This document shows, piece after piece, positions 16,605 through 26,517 of a DNA stretch of 64,000 bases (the stretch's first letter is position 1; every line of letters starts with the position of its first letter). The notes under the pieces were generated by a model. The model saw only the letters and a program-made list of their open reading frames with translations. It had not been told where the DNA came from and did not search any database. The stretch comes from Rummeliibacillus pycnus_B (GTDB lineage Bacteria > Bacillota > Bacilli > Bacillales_A > Planococcaceae), in the NCBI RefSeq assembly GCF_050459865.1, contig NZ_JBCMNM010000017.1:62001-126000 (forward strand), in the 5' to 3' direction. A program made the translations under genes and the position numbers.

Positions 16605-18437
16605 TCATTCATTTTTTTCTCCATTAGATAAAATTTCCATGAATTCCTCTCCAGTGATTGTTTCCTTTTCTAAGAGGTACTTTGTTAATTCATGTAGTTT
16701 ATCAATATTATCATTTAAAATATCAATAGCATTTTTATGACATGATTTGATGATTTTAAGAACCTCATCATCAATTTTAGATGCTGTTTCTGTAGAAACT
16801 AAAAGGGAAGTATCTTCACCCAAATAGGCATTATTCACTGTTTCTAGAGCCATCATATCGAACTCATCACTCATTCCATATCTTGTCACCATAGATCTGG
16901 CAAGTTTCGTTGCTTGTTCAATATCATTAGATGCACCAGAAGTGATTCTTTTAAAAATAATTTCCTCTGCAGCGCGGCCACCCATTAATGTGGTCACTTT
17001 ATCTAATGCCTGTTCTTTAGACATTAGTATGGTTTCTCCCTCATCAACTTGCATCGTATAACCTAATGCTCCAGAAGTTCTCGGAATAATAGTTATTTTA
17101 TGAACTGGTGAGGAATGACTTTGCTTAGCAGCAACTAAGGCATGACCAATCTCATGATAAGCGATTGTTAATTTATCTTTCATCGCGATTACTGCATGCT
17201 TCCGTTGATAACCTGCGATGACTACTTCCACAGATTCTTCCAAATCAGTTTGGTTTACTTTACGACGGCCCAATTTCACAGCTCTTAGTGCTGCTTCATT
17301 GATAATATTTGCTAAATCGGCACCAGATGCACCTGAAGTAGCTCTAGCAATCACATTAAAATCAATATTCTCGTCAAGTTTTACATTTTTGGCATGGACG
17401 CGTAAAATCGCTTCACGACCGGCTAAATCCGGTAATTCAACTGGTACTCTTCGATCGAAACGACCAGGTCTAAGGAGCGCTTTATCTAGTGTTTCAGGTC
17501 TATTGCTGGCAGCTAAAATGACAACACCTTTATCTGCATCAAAACCATCCATTTCAGTTAATAGCTGATTTAAAGTTTGCTCTCTTTCATCATTTCCACC
17601 AGAGATTCCTGTGTTACGACTTTTCCCAATTGCATCTATTTCGTCAATAAAAACGATGCAGGGTGCTTTTTCTTGTGCTTGTTTAAATAAGTCACGAACC
17701 CTTGCTGCACCCATTCCTACAAACATTTCTACGAATTCAGAACCTGAAATCGAGAAGAATGGAACTTTAGATTCACCGGCAACTGCTTTTGCGAGAAGTG
17801 TTTTACCTGTACCAGGAGGACCTACTAATAAAGCACCTTTTGGTATTTTTGCGCCAATTTCTTTATACTTTTTCGGGTTATGAAGAAATTCAACAATTTC
17901 TTGCAATGCCTCTTTTGCTTCATCTTCACCTGCAACATCTGCAAAGGTAACACCTGTTTCAGATTCAACATAAACTTTGGCCTTACTTTTACCAAGTGAT
18001 AAAGAATTTCCTCCACCCATCATTTTGCTTTGCATTTTTCTTGATAGCCATCGACCGATAGCGAGGAAGATTAAGAATGGTATTATCCAAGCAAAAATAA
18101 AACTCATTAAAGGTGAATTTTCCTTAGGAATTTCCTTTGAAAATTCAATATTTGCTTCATGCAAACGGTCAACTAATTTAGGATCTTCAACGATACCAGT
18201 TTTATAAAGCTTCACCTTCGACGTATCATTTGGCGTAAAAACAATATCGTTTTTTTCAATATTTACTTTTTTTACTTTCCCTTGTTCAACCATGTTTAAA
18301 AATGTTCCATAATCAACTACTTTTGTGGAGTAATTAATAACGGCTGGGAATATAAAGGAATTTAAGAGCACAATGACCAGTAACGTAATGCCATAGAAAT
18401 ATAAAAGTGATTTCTTTGGAGGTTTTACTTCTTTCAT
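16605..18437 (-). CDS. ftsH: ATP-dependent zinc metalloprotease FtsH (stand-alone paralogue)
   Basis: A 610-aa membrane-bound AAA+ protease that degrades membrane and short-lived cytosolic proteins. In order it has transmembrane helix 1 (residues about 11-32), an FtsH extracellular domain (about 38-105), helix 2 (about 109-127), the AAA module with Walker A GPPGTGKT (206-213), Walker B IVFIDE (261-266) and the second region of homology (NRPETLDKALLRPGRFDR, 312-329), and the M41 peptidase with HEIGH (428-432). The usual text is HEAGH. The third zinc ligand is expected at Asp505. The family is about 610-640 aa, so it is full length, but it lacks the Gly/Gln-rich tail common in Bacillus FtsH. 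Bacillus ftsH normally sits beside tilS-hpt; this gene is alone, so it is probably a second copy. Confidence 0.9.
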   Translation of the reverse strand: MKEVKPPKKSLLYFYGITLLVIVLLNSFIFPAVINYSTKVVDYGTFLNMVEQGKVKKVNIEKNDIVFTPNDTSKVKLYKTGIVEDPKLVDRLHEANIEFSKEIPKENSPLMSFIFAWIIPFLIFLAIGRWLSRKMQSKMMGGGNSLSLGKSKAKVYVESETGVTFADVAGEDEAKEALQEIVEFLHNPKKYKEIGAKIPKGALLVGPPGTGKTLLAKAVAGESKVPFFSISGSEFVEMFVGMGAARVRDLFKQAQEKAPCIVFIDEIDAIGKSRNTGISGGNDEREQTLNQLLTEMDGFDADKGVVILAASNRPETLDKALLRPGRFDRRVPVELPDLAGREAILRVHAKNVKLDENIDFNVIARATSGASGADLANIINEAALRAVKLGRRKVNQTDLEESVEVVIAGYQRKHAVIAMKDKLTIAYHEIGHALVAAKQSHSSPVHKITIIPRTSGALGYTMQVDEGETILMSKEQALDKVTTLMGGRAAEEIIFKRITSGASNDIEQATKLARSMVTRYGMSDEFDMMALETVNNAYLGEDTSLLVSTETASKIDDEVLKIIKSCHKNAIDILNDNIDKLHELTKYLLEKETITGEEFMEILSNGEKNE

Positions 18438-18935
18438 CTCACACCTCTACCTTAAATAATTCGTTTTTTTGTAATATAAATTAGATTCTCCATATCAGGT
18501 GTAATTATTCAATTTGTTTTAATAATTGGAACCTCCCATTCTTTAAAAAAGCAACTATATCATATGTCCTGTGTTGAATAATAACGATATTATTAAAGTC
18601 TTAGTTTCTTATCCTAATATTAATTGTTGTAACGAAAGCCATGCATTCCGAATTAAAACCCCTATATAACGGGCTTTGTTGGTATAAATTACATTTGTGT
18701 AACAAATGTGTTACAAATCCATCTGATATTTTAAAATACCTGTAATAATAATGTCTCTTAATTCTCAATATGATGTACTAACAAAAATAGCTAATTTGAT
18801 AGTTCACATGAAGAAGAGATGAGCTAGGCTATATTAATGTAATTAAAGAATAAGAATTTGAAAAATTTAAAATAGAACATTTGGTTTCGTGTTGCAGCTA
18901 TTTCAAAAAATAATCGAAAAGAAAGGTGATGTATA
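18438..18935. other. Intergenic region between divergent ftsH and lipoprotein genes
   Basis: About 500 bases without a gene, holding the promoters of both divergent genes. The only structure I noted is an imperfect inverted repeat at about 18690-18716 (tttgtgtaac aaatgt gttacaaa), which could be an operator. No riboswitch, tRNA or small ORF with a ribosome binding site was seen. Confidence 0.4.
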
Positions 18936-19577
18936 GTGATTAATAGGAATTTTCCTAAAAAAATGGTGACTATTAAAGAACAAAGTATAACTAAAAGTTT
19001 GATGACAATTGGAGTCTTCTTTCTACTGCTTCTAACCCTTGTGGGGTGTTCTCAAAGTGAACAATCTGGGGATGAGACAACTGTCAAAGTAGAATATAAC
19101 GTTGAGGGAGATAATAAAAGTATCAATTCAATTACACATGTGCTTAAATCAGAATTTACAAGTCCGAAGCAAAAATACAATGAAATCCTTAAAAATCCAC
19201 AAAATCTCATTAATATGGACGGAAAGAAAGTATTAAATGCATCAAATGGTAGTGAGTTATACCAATATATAGAAGAGCTATATCAGCCTTACTTTACCAA
19301 CACTGGATTCGATAAATTTTTTGTTGGATCTGCATTCTCATATACAATGCATTCAAAAGACGTTCAAATTAAAGTAGCTAATATTTCTATAACGAAAAAT
19401 AAAGATTATAAAGATGACTATGATTTTGTAGTCGATGTGAAATATAAAAAAGTGGGAAGCCCTGAAAAAAAATACCAGATTACAGGACTTGCAACGATCC
19501 CAGAGGAAGGGAAAATTGGTGCAATAACATATTTGGATGATGGCGGATTAATGGAAAATATTAAAAAGAACAGCTAA
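18936..19577 (+). CDS. Hypothetical lipoprotein
   Basis: A 213-aa lipoprotein with an unusually long, basic N-region (about 20 residues) before the hydrophobic core and lipobox LTLVG-C (Cys38). The mature domain alternates helices and strands and ends in a beta-rich half (VKYKKVGSPEKKYQITGLATI). The GTG start follows GAAAGGTG; an internal ATG (MTIGVF, residue 23) would give a conventional signal and is an alternative, but without its own ribosome site. Family not recognised. The terminator at 19605 closes a single-gene unit. Confidence 0.75.
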   Translation: MINRNFPKKMVTIKEQSITKSLMTIGVFFLLLLTLVGCSQSEQSGDETTVKVEYNVEGDNKSINSITHVLKSEFTSPKQKYNEILKNPQNLINMDGKKVLNASNGSELYQYIEELYQPYFTNTGFDKFFVGSAFSYTMHSKDVQIKVANISITKNKDYKDDYDFVVDVKYKKVGSPEKKYQITGLATIPEEGKIGAITYLDDGGLMENIKKNS

Positions 19578-19604
19578 AAGAATTATATTTATATTCAACT
19601 TTTT

Positions 19605-19648
19605 ACAACTTAATTTCTCAATAATATTGAGAAATTAGGTTGTTTTTT
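19605..19648 (+). terminator. Intrinsic terminator
   Basis: ACAACTTAATTTCTCA pairs with TGAGAAATTAGGTTGT (wobble pairs included), followed by TTTTT. Confidence 0.85.
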
Positions 19649-19833
19649 ATATGGTGATTTTAGTTAGAATAGAAATGTATACTTTTATGGTATTTAAAGT
19701 TAAAATTTTACTGTCTAAGGAAATGAGCGAAAATGAATTAATTGAAAAATTAATTAATAACAAAGTATACAAGATGGGTAATTTCTCGTAGCATGGATTC
19801 GTTTTTAGAAAAGAACATTAGGGAGGATTACAG

Positions 19834-20802
19834 ATGGATGTATTACTATTTGGTGGAAGTGAATTTGTTGGTAGAGCCTATTTAAAAAAGTTAATTAATG
19901 AAGGCTATACAGTTGATGTCATTACAAGAGGCATTAAGCCGATTACCGTAAAAGGATATCGTGACCATATTAAATGTGATCGGAAAAATGAAAAAAATTT
20001 AGCTGAACTTTTAGAAAATCGTTCATATGATTATATTTTTGATATTTCTGCATATACAGTAGAGGATATTAAGCCTATTATTAATGTGCTCAATCGAACG
20101 AAATTAAAAAAATACTTCTTGATGAGCTCAGGGGGAGTATATACACCATCTGATTCGATTTTGAACGAAGAAGATGAAATTGGTTATAACAAAAATTGGG
20201 GAAACTATGGCGTTGATAAAAGAAATGTAGAGTTAGAATTAATAAATGAACATACTTTAACAAATTTACCAATCGTAATTTTTAGACCAACGTATATCTA
20301 TGGAGAAGGAAATAATTTATATAGAGAATCCTACTTTTTCCAAAGATTCAACGATCATTTACCAATTCCTTATCCAGATACAAATAAAGGAAAAGCTCAA
20401 TATATCCATATTGAAGATTTAGTCAAGATTTCTATGGAAGCAGTTAAAACTGCAAAGACTAATGGAGAAGCATTCAACATAACTAATCCAGAAATTTTCA
20501 CATGGGATGAGTTAATTCAAACATTTAAATCAGTTACGAAAGAGAATGTTCCAGTGTTACCGATTTCTCAAAATGAAATAGATAGATTAGATATTTCAAG
20601 TAAAGATTTTTTTCCGTTTAGAGATGTAACTTATTTGTTAAATATCCAAAAGCTACATGACTTTGATTTATCAACACCGTCTATTACCTTAAGAGAAGGA
20701 CTTGAAAGAAGCTTTAACTGGTTTAAAAATCAAAATATTCTTAAACAATATCATATATTTAATGGTTTAGAAAAGGTTATATCATCGAAAAAAATAAATT
20801 GA
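19834..20802 (+). CDS. NAD-dependent epimerase/dehydratase (extended SDR)
   Basis: A 322-aa extended short-chain dehydrogenase. The nucleotide-binding Rossmann start is LLFGGSEFVG (GxxxxxG, residues 4-13), the active-site strand has 'MSSGGVY', and the catalytic Tyr-Lys pair is YGVDK. The substrate-side motif 'FRPTYIYGEGNN' is typical of UDP-sugar or mRNA-binding-like (CSP41-type) SDRs of about 300-330 aa. The spaced 'GEAFNITNPE' is also family-typical. AGGGAGG precedes the ATG. It stands alone, so the substrate cannot be told. Confidence 0.85.
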   Translation: MDVLLFGGSEFVGRAYLKKLINEGYTVDVITRGIKPITVKGYRDHIKCDRKNEKNLAELLENRSYDYIFDISAYTVEDIKPIINVLNRTKLKKYFLMSSGGVYTPSDSILNEEDEIGYNKNWGNYGVDKRNVELELINEHTLTNLPIVIFRPTYIYGEGNNLYRESYFFQRFNDHLPIPYPDTNKGKAQYIHIEDLVKISMEAVKTAKTNGEAFNITNPEIFTWDELIQTFKSVTKENVPVLPISQNEIDRLDISSKDFFPFRDVTYLLNIQKLHDFDLSTPSITLREGLERSFNWFKNQNILKQYHIFNGLEKVISSKKIN

Positions 20803-21000
20803 AATAGAGTTGACTTTATTTGAATAACCTCATTCCATAAATGAACTATGTATCAATATCTTGTCTTATTATTAGTGACAATGTATATTCAGCATGATTC
20901 TTTGACACCTCATCTAGAAACCCTACATAAGAAGATATAGTTTTGTTCTTCCAGATTCAAGTTTAACTAATCTAACAGATTCAGTCTGTCTGTGTCATTA

Positions 21001-21044
21001 GAAACAAAACACTACGTCAATTCGAAGTAGTGTTTTGTTTGTTG
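21001..21044. terminator. Bidirectional intrinsic terminator
   Basis: AAACAAAACACTACG pairs with AGTAGTGTTTTGTTT. T-rich on either strand, it lies 15 bases past the stop of the minus-strand gene at 21059. Confidence 0.8.
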
Positions 21045-21058
21045 TCAGATACTGTTGA

Positions 21059-21514
21059 TTAAATTGAAATAGGAGGCAGGGTTTCTCCTGTTTCTAGCAA
21101 GCTTTTCAAGTTGCTTAGAATGGCTGGCCATCCGTTGTTAAATCCTTCAAAGGTATCTTCCTTATCAACAATGTCACCAGGTAACAGATTATCATGTTTA
21201 AGCGTTAATTTTACAGTCGATTCCATCGGTTTTAATTCAAACGTAACCCATGATGGTTTCTCACGATAGGCTTGATCATTTACGTGGTTCCATGTAAAAG
21301 AAAGTAAGTGATACGGTTCACTCTTCAGTATTTCCCCGTAATCAGTAATCTGTTCATTTCTCGAATAAGCAACCTTTGAGCCTGTTTGCCAATCGGAATC
21401 AATTTTGGAACCGAAAAAGTATTTCTCGGTAAATTCACTGTTCGTCAAAGCTTCCCACAGTTTTTCAGGAGTTGTTGCAATGTATGTCACATAAACAAAT
21501 GATGTGTTAGTCAT
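21059..21514 (-). CDS. SRPBCC (AHSA1-type) domain protein
   Basis: A 151-aa member of the START/Bet v1-like superfamily, AHSA1 group. The opening 'YVTYIATTPEKLWEALT' and 'FFGSKIDSDWQTGSKV', then 'LLSFTWNH' and a C-terminal 'GWPAILSNLKSLLETGE', are family landmarks. These small cytosolic proteins have a hydrophobic cavity, and in Bacillus many are encoded beside ArsR regulators; none is present here. ATG 21514 has GAGGA upstream; longer frames add an unlikely basic extension. Confidence 0.85.
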   Translation of the reverse strand: MTNTSFVYVTYIATTPEKLWEALTNSEFTEKYFFGSKIDSDWQTGSKVAYSRNEQITDYGEILKSEPYHLLSFTWNHVNDQAYREKPSWVTFELKPMESTVKLTLKHDNLLPGDIVDKEDTFEGFNNGWPAILSNLKSLLETGETLPPISI

Positions 21515-21756
21515 TTTTATCATCCTCAAGATTATTTTTAAGTTTTTGTAGTGCTTTAAAACCAATTTTGTTCATATTTTCCTATACAGCGATTATATAT
21601 CTCTGCGATTGGAGGATTAAGAGATGTCCTCTTCTTGAATCTGAAAGAGCGTTAAATATATTATCCATGTCTTCATTATACGTAACCAATTATCTGCATG
21701 TAAAATTCCCCTTGTATTAGAGGACATACAGAATGATGGTTTACTCAATCAGTTTA

Positions 21757-22195
21757 AAGAATGACGGCGACTCCTCGAAAATGCATTCGCATTTCTTTCG
21801 TGTGATGTTCATTTAGTGATGCTTATTCATTGATGCTTATTCATTGTCCTATAGGAAAAGCTTTAGTTGAAAGCCCTGCAGGAATGTAATGAAGTCAATG
21901 AAAAAGTAAAAAAGATGAAAATTTATAATGAAAATCTGGTATAGCTATCTTTGTTGATGTGGAATTAGCGAAGACTCCTGAGGGAAAGCGAGACAGTTGA
22001 GCCCCCACAGTGAAGCGCGGTACGGGCTTCCGAGGAGGCTCAGCGCTCGCCCGCGGAAAGCGAAGCTAATTCCACATCATGCAGAAAGAGATTAATACTA
22101 TTAATATTTGTATTGAAACACTTTTTCAGTACCCTCAACATATTGATCAAGAGATTGAAGCTAAGCCCGTGAAAAGCACCGTCTGTGTCGTAACC
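21757..22195. repeat. Nested dispersed intergenic repeat, copy B
   Basis: The second copy of the element at 10631-11123, in the same orientation. Outer borders are 'gacggcgactcctcgaaaat' and 'cccgtgaaaagcaccgtctg'. The inner element is bounded by TTGATGTGGAATTAGC (21954-21969) and its complement at 22065-22079 (15 of 16 matching). The core has gggaaagcgagacag and cccgcggaaagcg. It lacks the roughly 60-base insertion seen in copy A, so the inner core is shorter. Both copies carry inner and outer parts at the same relative places. Nesting therefore predates their dispersal. Confidence 0.85.
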
Positions 22196-22409
22196 TTCAT
22201 TATGAAAATTTAATGTGTTGAAATGTTTGTATTTAATGACAGAAAATGACTTTATGAAATTGATTCAAATAGAAAAATAGCTATTTTAAGTTATAATTAA
22301 TTTACAGAAAACCTAAAAACTTCAAGAAATAATAAAACTTTTTTTGCCATGTATATTATTTCCTACTATAATAGTAGCAAATGTAAGTATTAGTGAAATG
22401 AGGGGTTGT

Positions 22410-23402
22410 ATGTTTCAACCATTGAAAAAAGGCGATGTTGTTGGAGTATATTCTCCTTCAAAACCAGCTTCTGTAGCTGCACAAGCCCGCTATCTTAGAG
22501 GGAAGCAAGTACTTGAATCGCTTGGTTTAGTAGTTAAAGAGGGAATGTTAACTGGAAAAGAGGATTATTATAGGTCTGGTACACCAAAAGAACGTGCTTT
22601 AGAATTAAATCAACTTCTGCATGATCCAGAAGTGAAGATGATTATGCCATCTATTGGTGGTACAAATGCGAATAGCATTTTGCCATATATCGACTATAAA
22701 GCATTTCAACAAAATCCAAAAATCGTAGTCGGTTTATCGGATGTAACAGCAATTTTGCTTGCTTTATATAGAAAAACAGGAATTCCTGTATTCTATGGAC
22801 CATCAGTTACTTCAACCTTAGGAGAATTCCCACCATTAGTAGAAGATACGATAAAGTATTTTAAAAGGATGTTTATGAATGAATTACAGGCACCTTACGA
22901 TATACCAATTTCTAATCTTTGGTCTGATGATTTGGTGAATTGGTTAGAAAAAACTGATGAAAAAAAGTTGTATAAAAACGAATGGATTTGTGTACAGAAA
23001 GGAAAGACAAAAGGTAGACTTATAGGTGGAAATGTCAATACGATATATGGCACGATTGGCACAGAATATTTTCCAATAATTGAAGAGGGTGATCTTCTAT
23101 TAATAGAAGATACCACAAAGTCTGCTGCAGTTATTGAAAAAAACTTTGCGATGTTAAAGCTTCATGGGATTTTGGATAAAGTATCAGGCATTATATTGGG
23201 GAAACATGAACAATATGATGATATGGGTACAGGAAGAAAACCTTATGAGATATTATTAGAACAAATAGATGGAAGAGATATTCCGATTTTAGCGGATTTT
23301 GATTCATGTCATACGCATCCACTTCATTCAATGCCTTTTGGCCGGCAAGTCGAACTTAATGCAACAGAGAAAAAAGTAACATTAGTTGAAAATTGGCTAT
23401 AA
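22410..23402 (+). CDS. S66 family peptidase (LD-carboxypeptidase / MccF-like)
   Basis: A 330-aa serine peptidase of family S66. Landmarks are the N-terminal 'GDVVGVYSPSKP', the 'GGTNANSILPYID' loop, 'VGLSDVTAILLALY' (the G-x-SD-x-T block expected to contain the nucleophile), the Glu region 'LLIEDT' and the C-terminal His region 'SCHTHPLHSMPFG'. Members either trim LD-linked muropeptides or detoxify microcin C-type peptide nucleotides; the substrate is not decidable here. ATG 22410 has GAGGGG upstream. The nnr gene follows after 16 bases. Confidence 0.88.
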   Translation: MFQPLKKGDVVGVYSPSKPASVAAQARYLRGKQVLESLGLVVKEGMLTGKEDYYRSGTPKERALELNQLLHDPEVKMIMPSIGGTNANSILPYIDYKAFQQNPKIVVGLSDVTAILLALYRKTGIPVFYGPSVTSTLGEFPPLVEDTIKYFKRMFMNELQAPYDIPISNLWSDDLVNWLEKTDEKKLYKNEWICVQKGKTKGRLIGGNVNTIYGTIGTEYFPIIEEGDLLLIEDTTKSAAVIEKNFAMLKLHGILDKVSGIILGKHEQYDDMGTGRKPYEILLEQIDGRDIPILADFDSCHTHPLHSMPFGRQVELNATEKKVTLVENWL

Positions 23403-23418
23403 CTAGGAGTGAATAAAA

Positions 23419-24957
23419 GTGTACATAGGTGGAAAAAAAGATTTAAATGCATTAGATCAATATACGATTGAAACATTAGGTCTACCTGGAACTGTCCTAA
23501 TGGAAAACGCCGGAAATGCAGTTGTAGAAGCATTATTAAAAGACTATGAAGATGTTGAAGCGAAAATCCTCGTTTTAGCAGGTGCAGGGAATAATGGTGG
23601 GGATGGTTTTGTTATTGCTAGAAAGTTATGTGACCGTGGGTTTAACGTTGAACTTTGTCTCCTTGTCGATGAATCAAAAATTAAGGGCGATGCTTTAACA
23701 CATTTTACTATTTATCGTAAACGGCAATTACCATTCTTCCAATTGACAGAAACAAATTTTTATAAACTACAAGAAAAAATGAATTGTGCAACGATTATTG
23801 TGGATGCCATGCTTGGAACTGGTACACAGGGAAGTATAAGAGAACCATATCGTTCTGTTATTCAAATGGTCAATCAATCTACAGCTTTTGTGTTATCAGT
23901 TGATATCCCATCAGGACTTCAAGCAGATGACGGGCATGTTGAAGAATTTGCAATAAAGGCAGATCAAACAGTAACCTTTGTGATGCCAAAAATAGGATTC
24001 TATTTACAAGATGGGCCAAACTATATAGGTGATTTGAAAGTAGTGGATATTTCTGTTCCGACGGAATATGTGAAACAGTTAAATTTAACATTACCTAAAC
24101 TGATAACATATTCTGATGTTTTTGCACAAATGCCTAAACGTCCTGCTAATGGACATAAAGGAACATTTGGACATGGTTTAGTCATTGGTGGTTCTAAACC
24201 ATATGTTGGAGCACCTATCTATTCAGCAAAATCTGCATTTCATACAGGGATTGGCTTAGTTACACTTGCAATACCAGAATGTAATTATCCTATGTCAGCT
24301 GTTCAACTTCCTGAAGCACTATTTTTACCGTTAAATCATCAGAATGGTCATATTACACAAACTGCTTTGTTCGAACATGATTTCTCAAAATTTAATGCGA
24401 TTTCATTTGGTCCAGGTATTAGTAGATTTGAAGATGGAGACAAATTAGTTCAGGCATTATTTAATCAATTGAAAGGTCAACCAATTATTATTGATGCAGA
24501 CGGACTCTACTTCTTAAGAAATCAAATGCAATTAGTAAAAGATTATCAAGGACCAGTAATAATTACACCTCATCCAGGTGAAATGGCAACATTACTGAAT
24601 ACAACCATAAAAGAAGTTGAAGAGCATCGATTAGAAATTGCAAAACAATTTGCAGAAAAATATAATGTTTATGTTCTTTTAAAAGGGCATCGCTCAATCG
24701 TAGCAACCCCTAATGGTAATACTTGGATAAATCCTTTTGGCCATGATGCCCTTGGTAAGGGTGGAAGTGGTGATGTTTTAACAGGTGTGATACTATCATT
24801 ATTATGCCAAGGTGCTAATATAGAAAAAGCATTAGTTTGTGCAACTTTCTTACATGCAAGAGCTGCAGAATTACAGGCAAAAGAACTATCACATTACGGT
24901 GTAACACCGAACACTATTATTGAAGGAATTCCCCAAATTCTAAATAAAATGTTTTAG
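23419..24957 (+). CDS. nnr: Bifunctional NAD(P)HX epimerase/dehydratase
   Basis: A 512-aa metabolite-repair enzyme that restores damaged hydrated NAD(P)H. The N-terminal YjeF_N epimerase domain (residues about 1-215) shows 'LMENAGNAVVEAL', 'GAGNNGGDGFVIAR' and 'DAMLGTGTQG'. The C-terminal carbohydrate-kinase-like dehydratase domain (about 225-510) shows 'GHKGTFGHGLVIGGS', 'DADGLYFL', 'ITPHPGEMATLL' and 'GKGGSGDVLTG', where the anion hole and ADP/ATP site lie. The length is as expected for the fused form. The GTG start follows TAGGAGTG. It is cytosolic and co-transcribed with the S66 peptidase. Confidence 0.95.
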   Translation: MYIGGKKDLNALDQYTIETLGLPGTVLMENAGNAVVEALLKDYEDVEAKILVLAGAGNNGGDGFVIARKLCDRGFNVELCLLVDESKIKGDALTHFTIYRKRQLPFFQLTETNFYKLQEKMNCATIIVDAMLGTGTQGSIREPYRSVIQMVNQSTAFVLSVDIPSGLQADDGHVEEFAIKADQTVTFVMPKIGFYLQDGPNYIGDLKVVDISVPTEYVKQLNLTLPKLITYSDVFAQMPKRPANGHKGTFGHGLVIGGSKPYVGAPIYSAKSAFHTGIGLVTLAIPECNYPMSAVQLPEALFLPLNHQNGHITQTALFEHDFSKFNAISFGPGISRFEDGDKLVQALFNQLKGQPIIIDADGLYFLRNQMQLVKDYQGPVIITPHPGEMATLLNTTIKEVEEHRLEIAKQFAEKYNVYVLLKGHRSIVATPNGNTWINPFGHDALGKGGSGDVLTGVILSLLCQGANIEKALVCATFLHARAAELQAKELSHYGVTPNTIIEGIPQILNKMF

Positions 24958-25029
24958 AAATAAATTTTCATATAAAATCTATGCTATTTGCGAAATTTGG
25001 AGATTTTAGTCTTTGAAAGGAGAATACTT

Positions 25030-25509
25030 TTGCGAAATTTAGCATGGTACATATCATTAGCTATTACGTTTTTTGGATGTATTATTATTGAATTTTTTTT
25101 CACGCAAGACCCAACAAAAAGTGCTGCTCATGGAAATGAAGCTTTCATCCCCATCGTGATACTTACTCCGTTTATCATGTTAAGTATATATATAACATGG
25201 ACAGTTGGTAGAAAATATTTTGCAATTAAACCTTTAATGAGACCATGGTTATTACTATTTGTCTCAGCTCTTATTCTTTTAGTCAGCATTCCTGGAGAAT
25301 ATCAGCTTGTCCATAACTCATTGGAAGCTTTACATGGTAATTGGAATGAACCTCAATCCGTGATTTATCAAAAAGGGCCTTTCAATTATTATACAAACAG
25401 TTGGTACTTTAACGAAAATGTATTTTTACTTCTACATCTCTTCGTATTTTTATGTGCATTCTTTGGTCGAAAAAAAGAATGGTTAGTAAATGAAGAAAAA
25501 CAGAAATAA
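25030..25509 (+). CDS. Hypothetical membrane protein
   Basis: A 159-aa protein with four hydrophobic segments (residues about 5-22, 38-57, 72-90 and 128-145). An outer loop between segments 3 and 4 (EYQLVHNSLEALHGNWNEP) is rich in His, Asn and Trp. TTG 25030 is chosen because GAAAGGAG lies just upstream; the annotated longer frame to 24988 would put that site inside the gene. No family recognised. Monocistronic. Confidence 0.7.
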   Translation: MRNLAWYISLAITFFGCIIIEFFFTQDPTKSAAHGNEAFIPIVILTPFIMLSIYITWTVGRKYFAIKPLMRPWLLLFVSALILLVSIPGEYQLVHNSLEALHGNWNEPQSVIYQKGPFNYYTNSWYFNENVFLLLHLFVFLCAFFGRKKEWLVNEEKQK

Positions 25510-25700
25510 ATCAAATAATAGTTTAGTATATAATCGACATTAAAGAATACTAGATGAATTAATTGATTCACTTCCTTGTAAATATAAGATTGTCGCAAAA
25601 ATTACTACTCTAATCTTCTAAAAAGGCTGATACGCTATACCTTTTGATATAAAACTTAATATTGTGGAGTTAATCTATTTCTAACAAACTCTTGTTTATG

Positions 25701-25732
25701 GCACTGCTATTTTATATAGACAGTGCTTTTTA
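25701..25732 (+). terminator. Weak intrinsic terminator in a 440-base gap
   Basis: GCACTG pairs with CAGTGC, followed by TTTTT. It lies 190 bases past the 25030 gene. The rest of 25510-25890 holds no gene or motif that I can support. Confidence 0.5.
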
Positions 25733-25886
25733 AAACCTATAAAATGTAGTAAAGGGAAATTTTAGGGTGAATATAGGGGAGAATTGTGGGAAATGATATA
25801 AAGTTTTAGTGTTACTTGGTGCTTTTTTATAACAAAGGCGGTTCCAAATACTATTGAAGAAATGCAGAGTAGTGAAAAGATCATCC

Positions 25887-25921
25887 AAAAAAATAAACAC
25901 CTTCAAACGAAAGAAGGTGTT
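25887..25921 (-). terminator. Intrinsic terminator (minus strand)
   Basis: AACACCTTC and GAAGGTGTT form a nine-pair stem. On the minus strand it is followed by a T-rich tract (complement of 25887-25893) and closes the 25950-26249 gene. Confidence 0.75.
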
Positions 25922-25949
25922 ATACATTAATAATTAAATAGACGCATTG

Positions 25950-26249
25950 TTAAACATAATCACGGAAAGCAATAACCGCAATCGGTAATGCAAGTGTTAA
26001 AAAAGTAACTATATTTCCAATTATTAAAACAGGTTTCAAAAACCCTCGTTCTCCTTTAATTGCAAAAAGTAGACCAATTAATGGAGAACTAAAAGCAAGA
26101 ATGAAAAATATATACCCCAAAAAACCTGTTTGACTATACTCATTACTTGAGCTGCTTACATTCTGCCATAACATAAAGCAACTTACAAACGTGATAATTG
26201 AAGCAATAAAACAACCGATTGAAATCTTGATAAACTTCCTTTTATCCAA
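25950..26249 (-). CDS. Small hypothetical membrane protein
   Basis: A 99-aa protein with three membrane segments (residues about 8-27, 43-64 and 72-92) and a basic N-terminus (MDKRKFIK). A GERGFLKP loop lies between segments 2 and 3. TTG 26249 follows GGGGGAA. It has its own terminator. No family recognised. Confidence 0.7.
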   Translation of the reverse strand: MDKRKFIKISIGCFIASIITFVSCFMLWQNVSSSSNEYSQTGFLGYIFFILAFSSPLIGLLFAIKGERGFLKPVLIIGNIVTFLTLALPIAVIAFRDYV

Positions 26250-26517
26250 GTGGATTCCCCCATTTTAATTGTATTTCCTCTTCTTTCAGTCGAACATCAT
26301 GAAAATAAATACAACTAGCTTAATAACGGAAATTTCATATTAGGATAATTACTTAATGGACAGTGGAAGTAATTCAGTCTGTATTCAATAATATGATGAT
26401 TAATTGGATTTCATTAGCTTATTTTTTCTATAAATTCAAAAAATTTAAGGAAACCTGCAAAGAAAAAAGTAGAGTATGGGATGTTTGTTAAATAATTAAT
26501 GCAAGGGAGGATTTAAA

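Noticed and set aside
17218..17883. Plus-strand frames opposite ftsH
   Set aside because: Antisense shadows of a highly conserved gene, without start signals.
18690..18716. Inverted repeat upstream of ftsH as a defined operator
   Set aside because: Imperfect, AT-rich and not matching a consensus I can name with confidence. Only noted in the gap entry.
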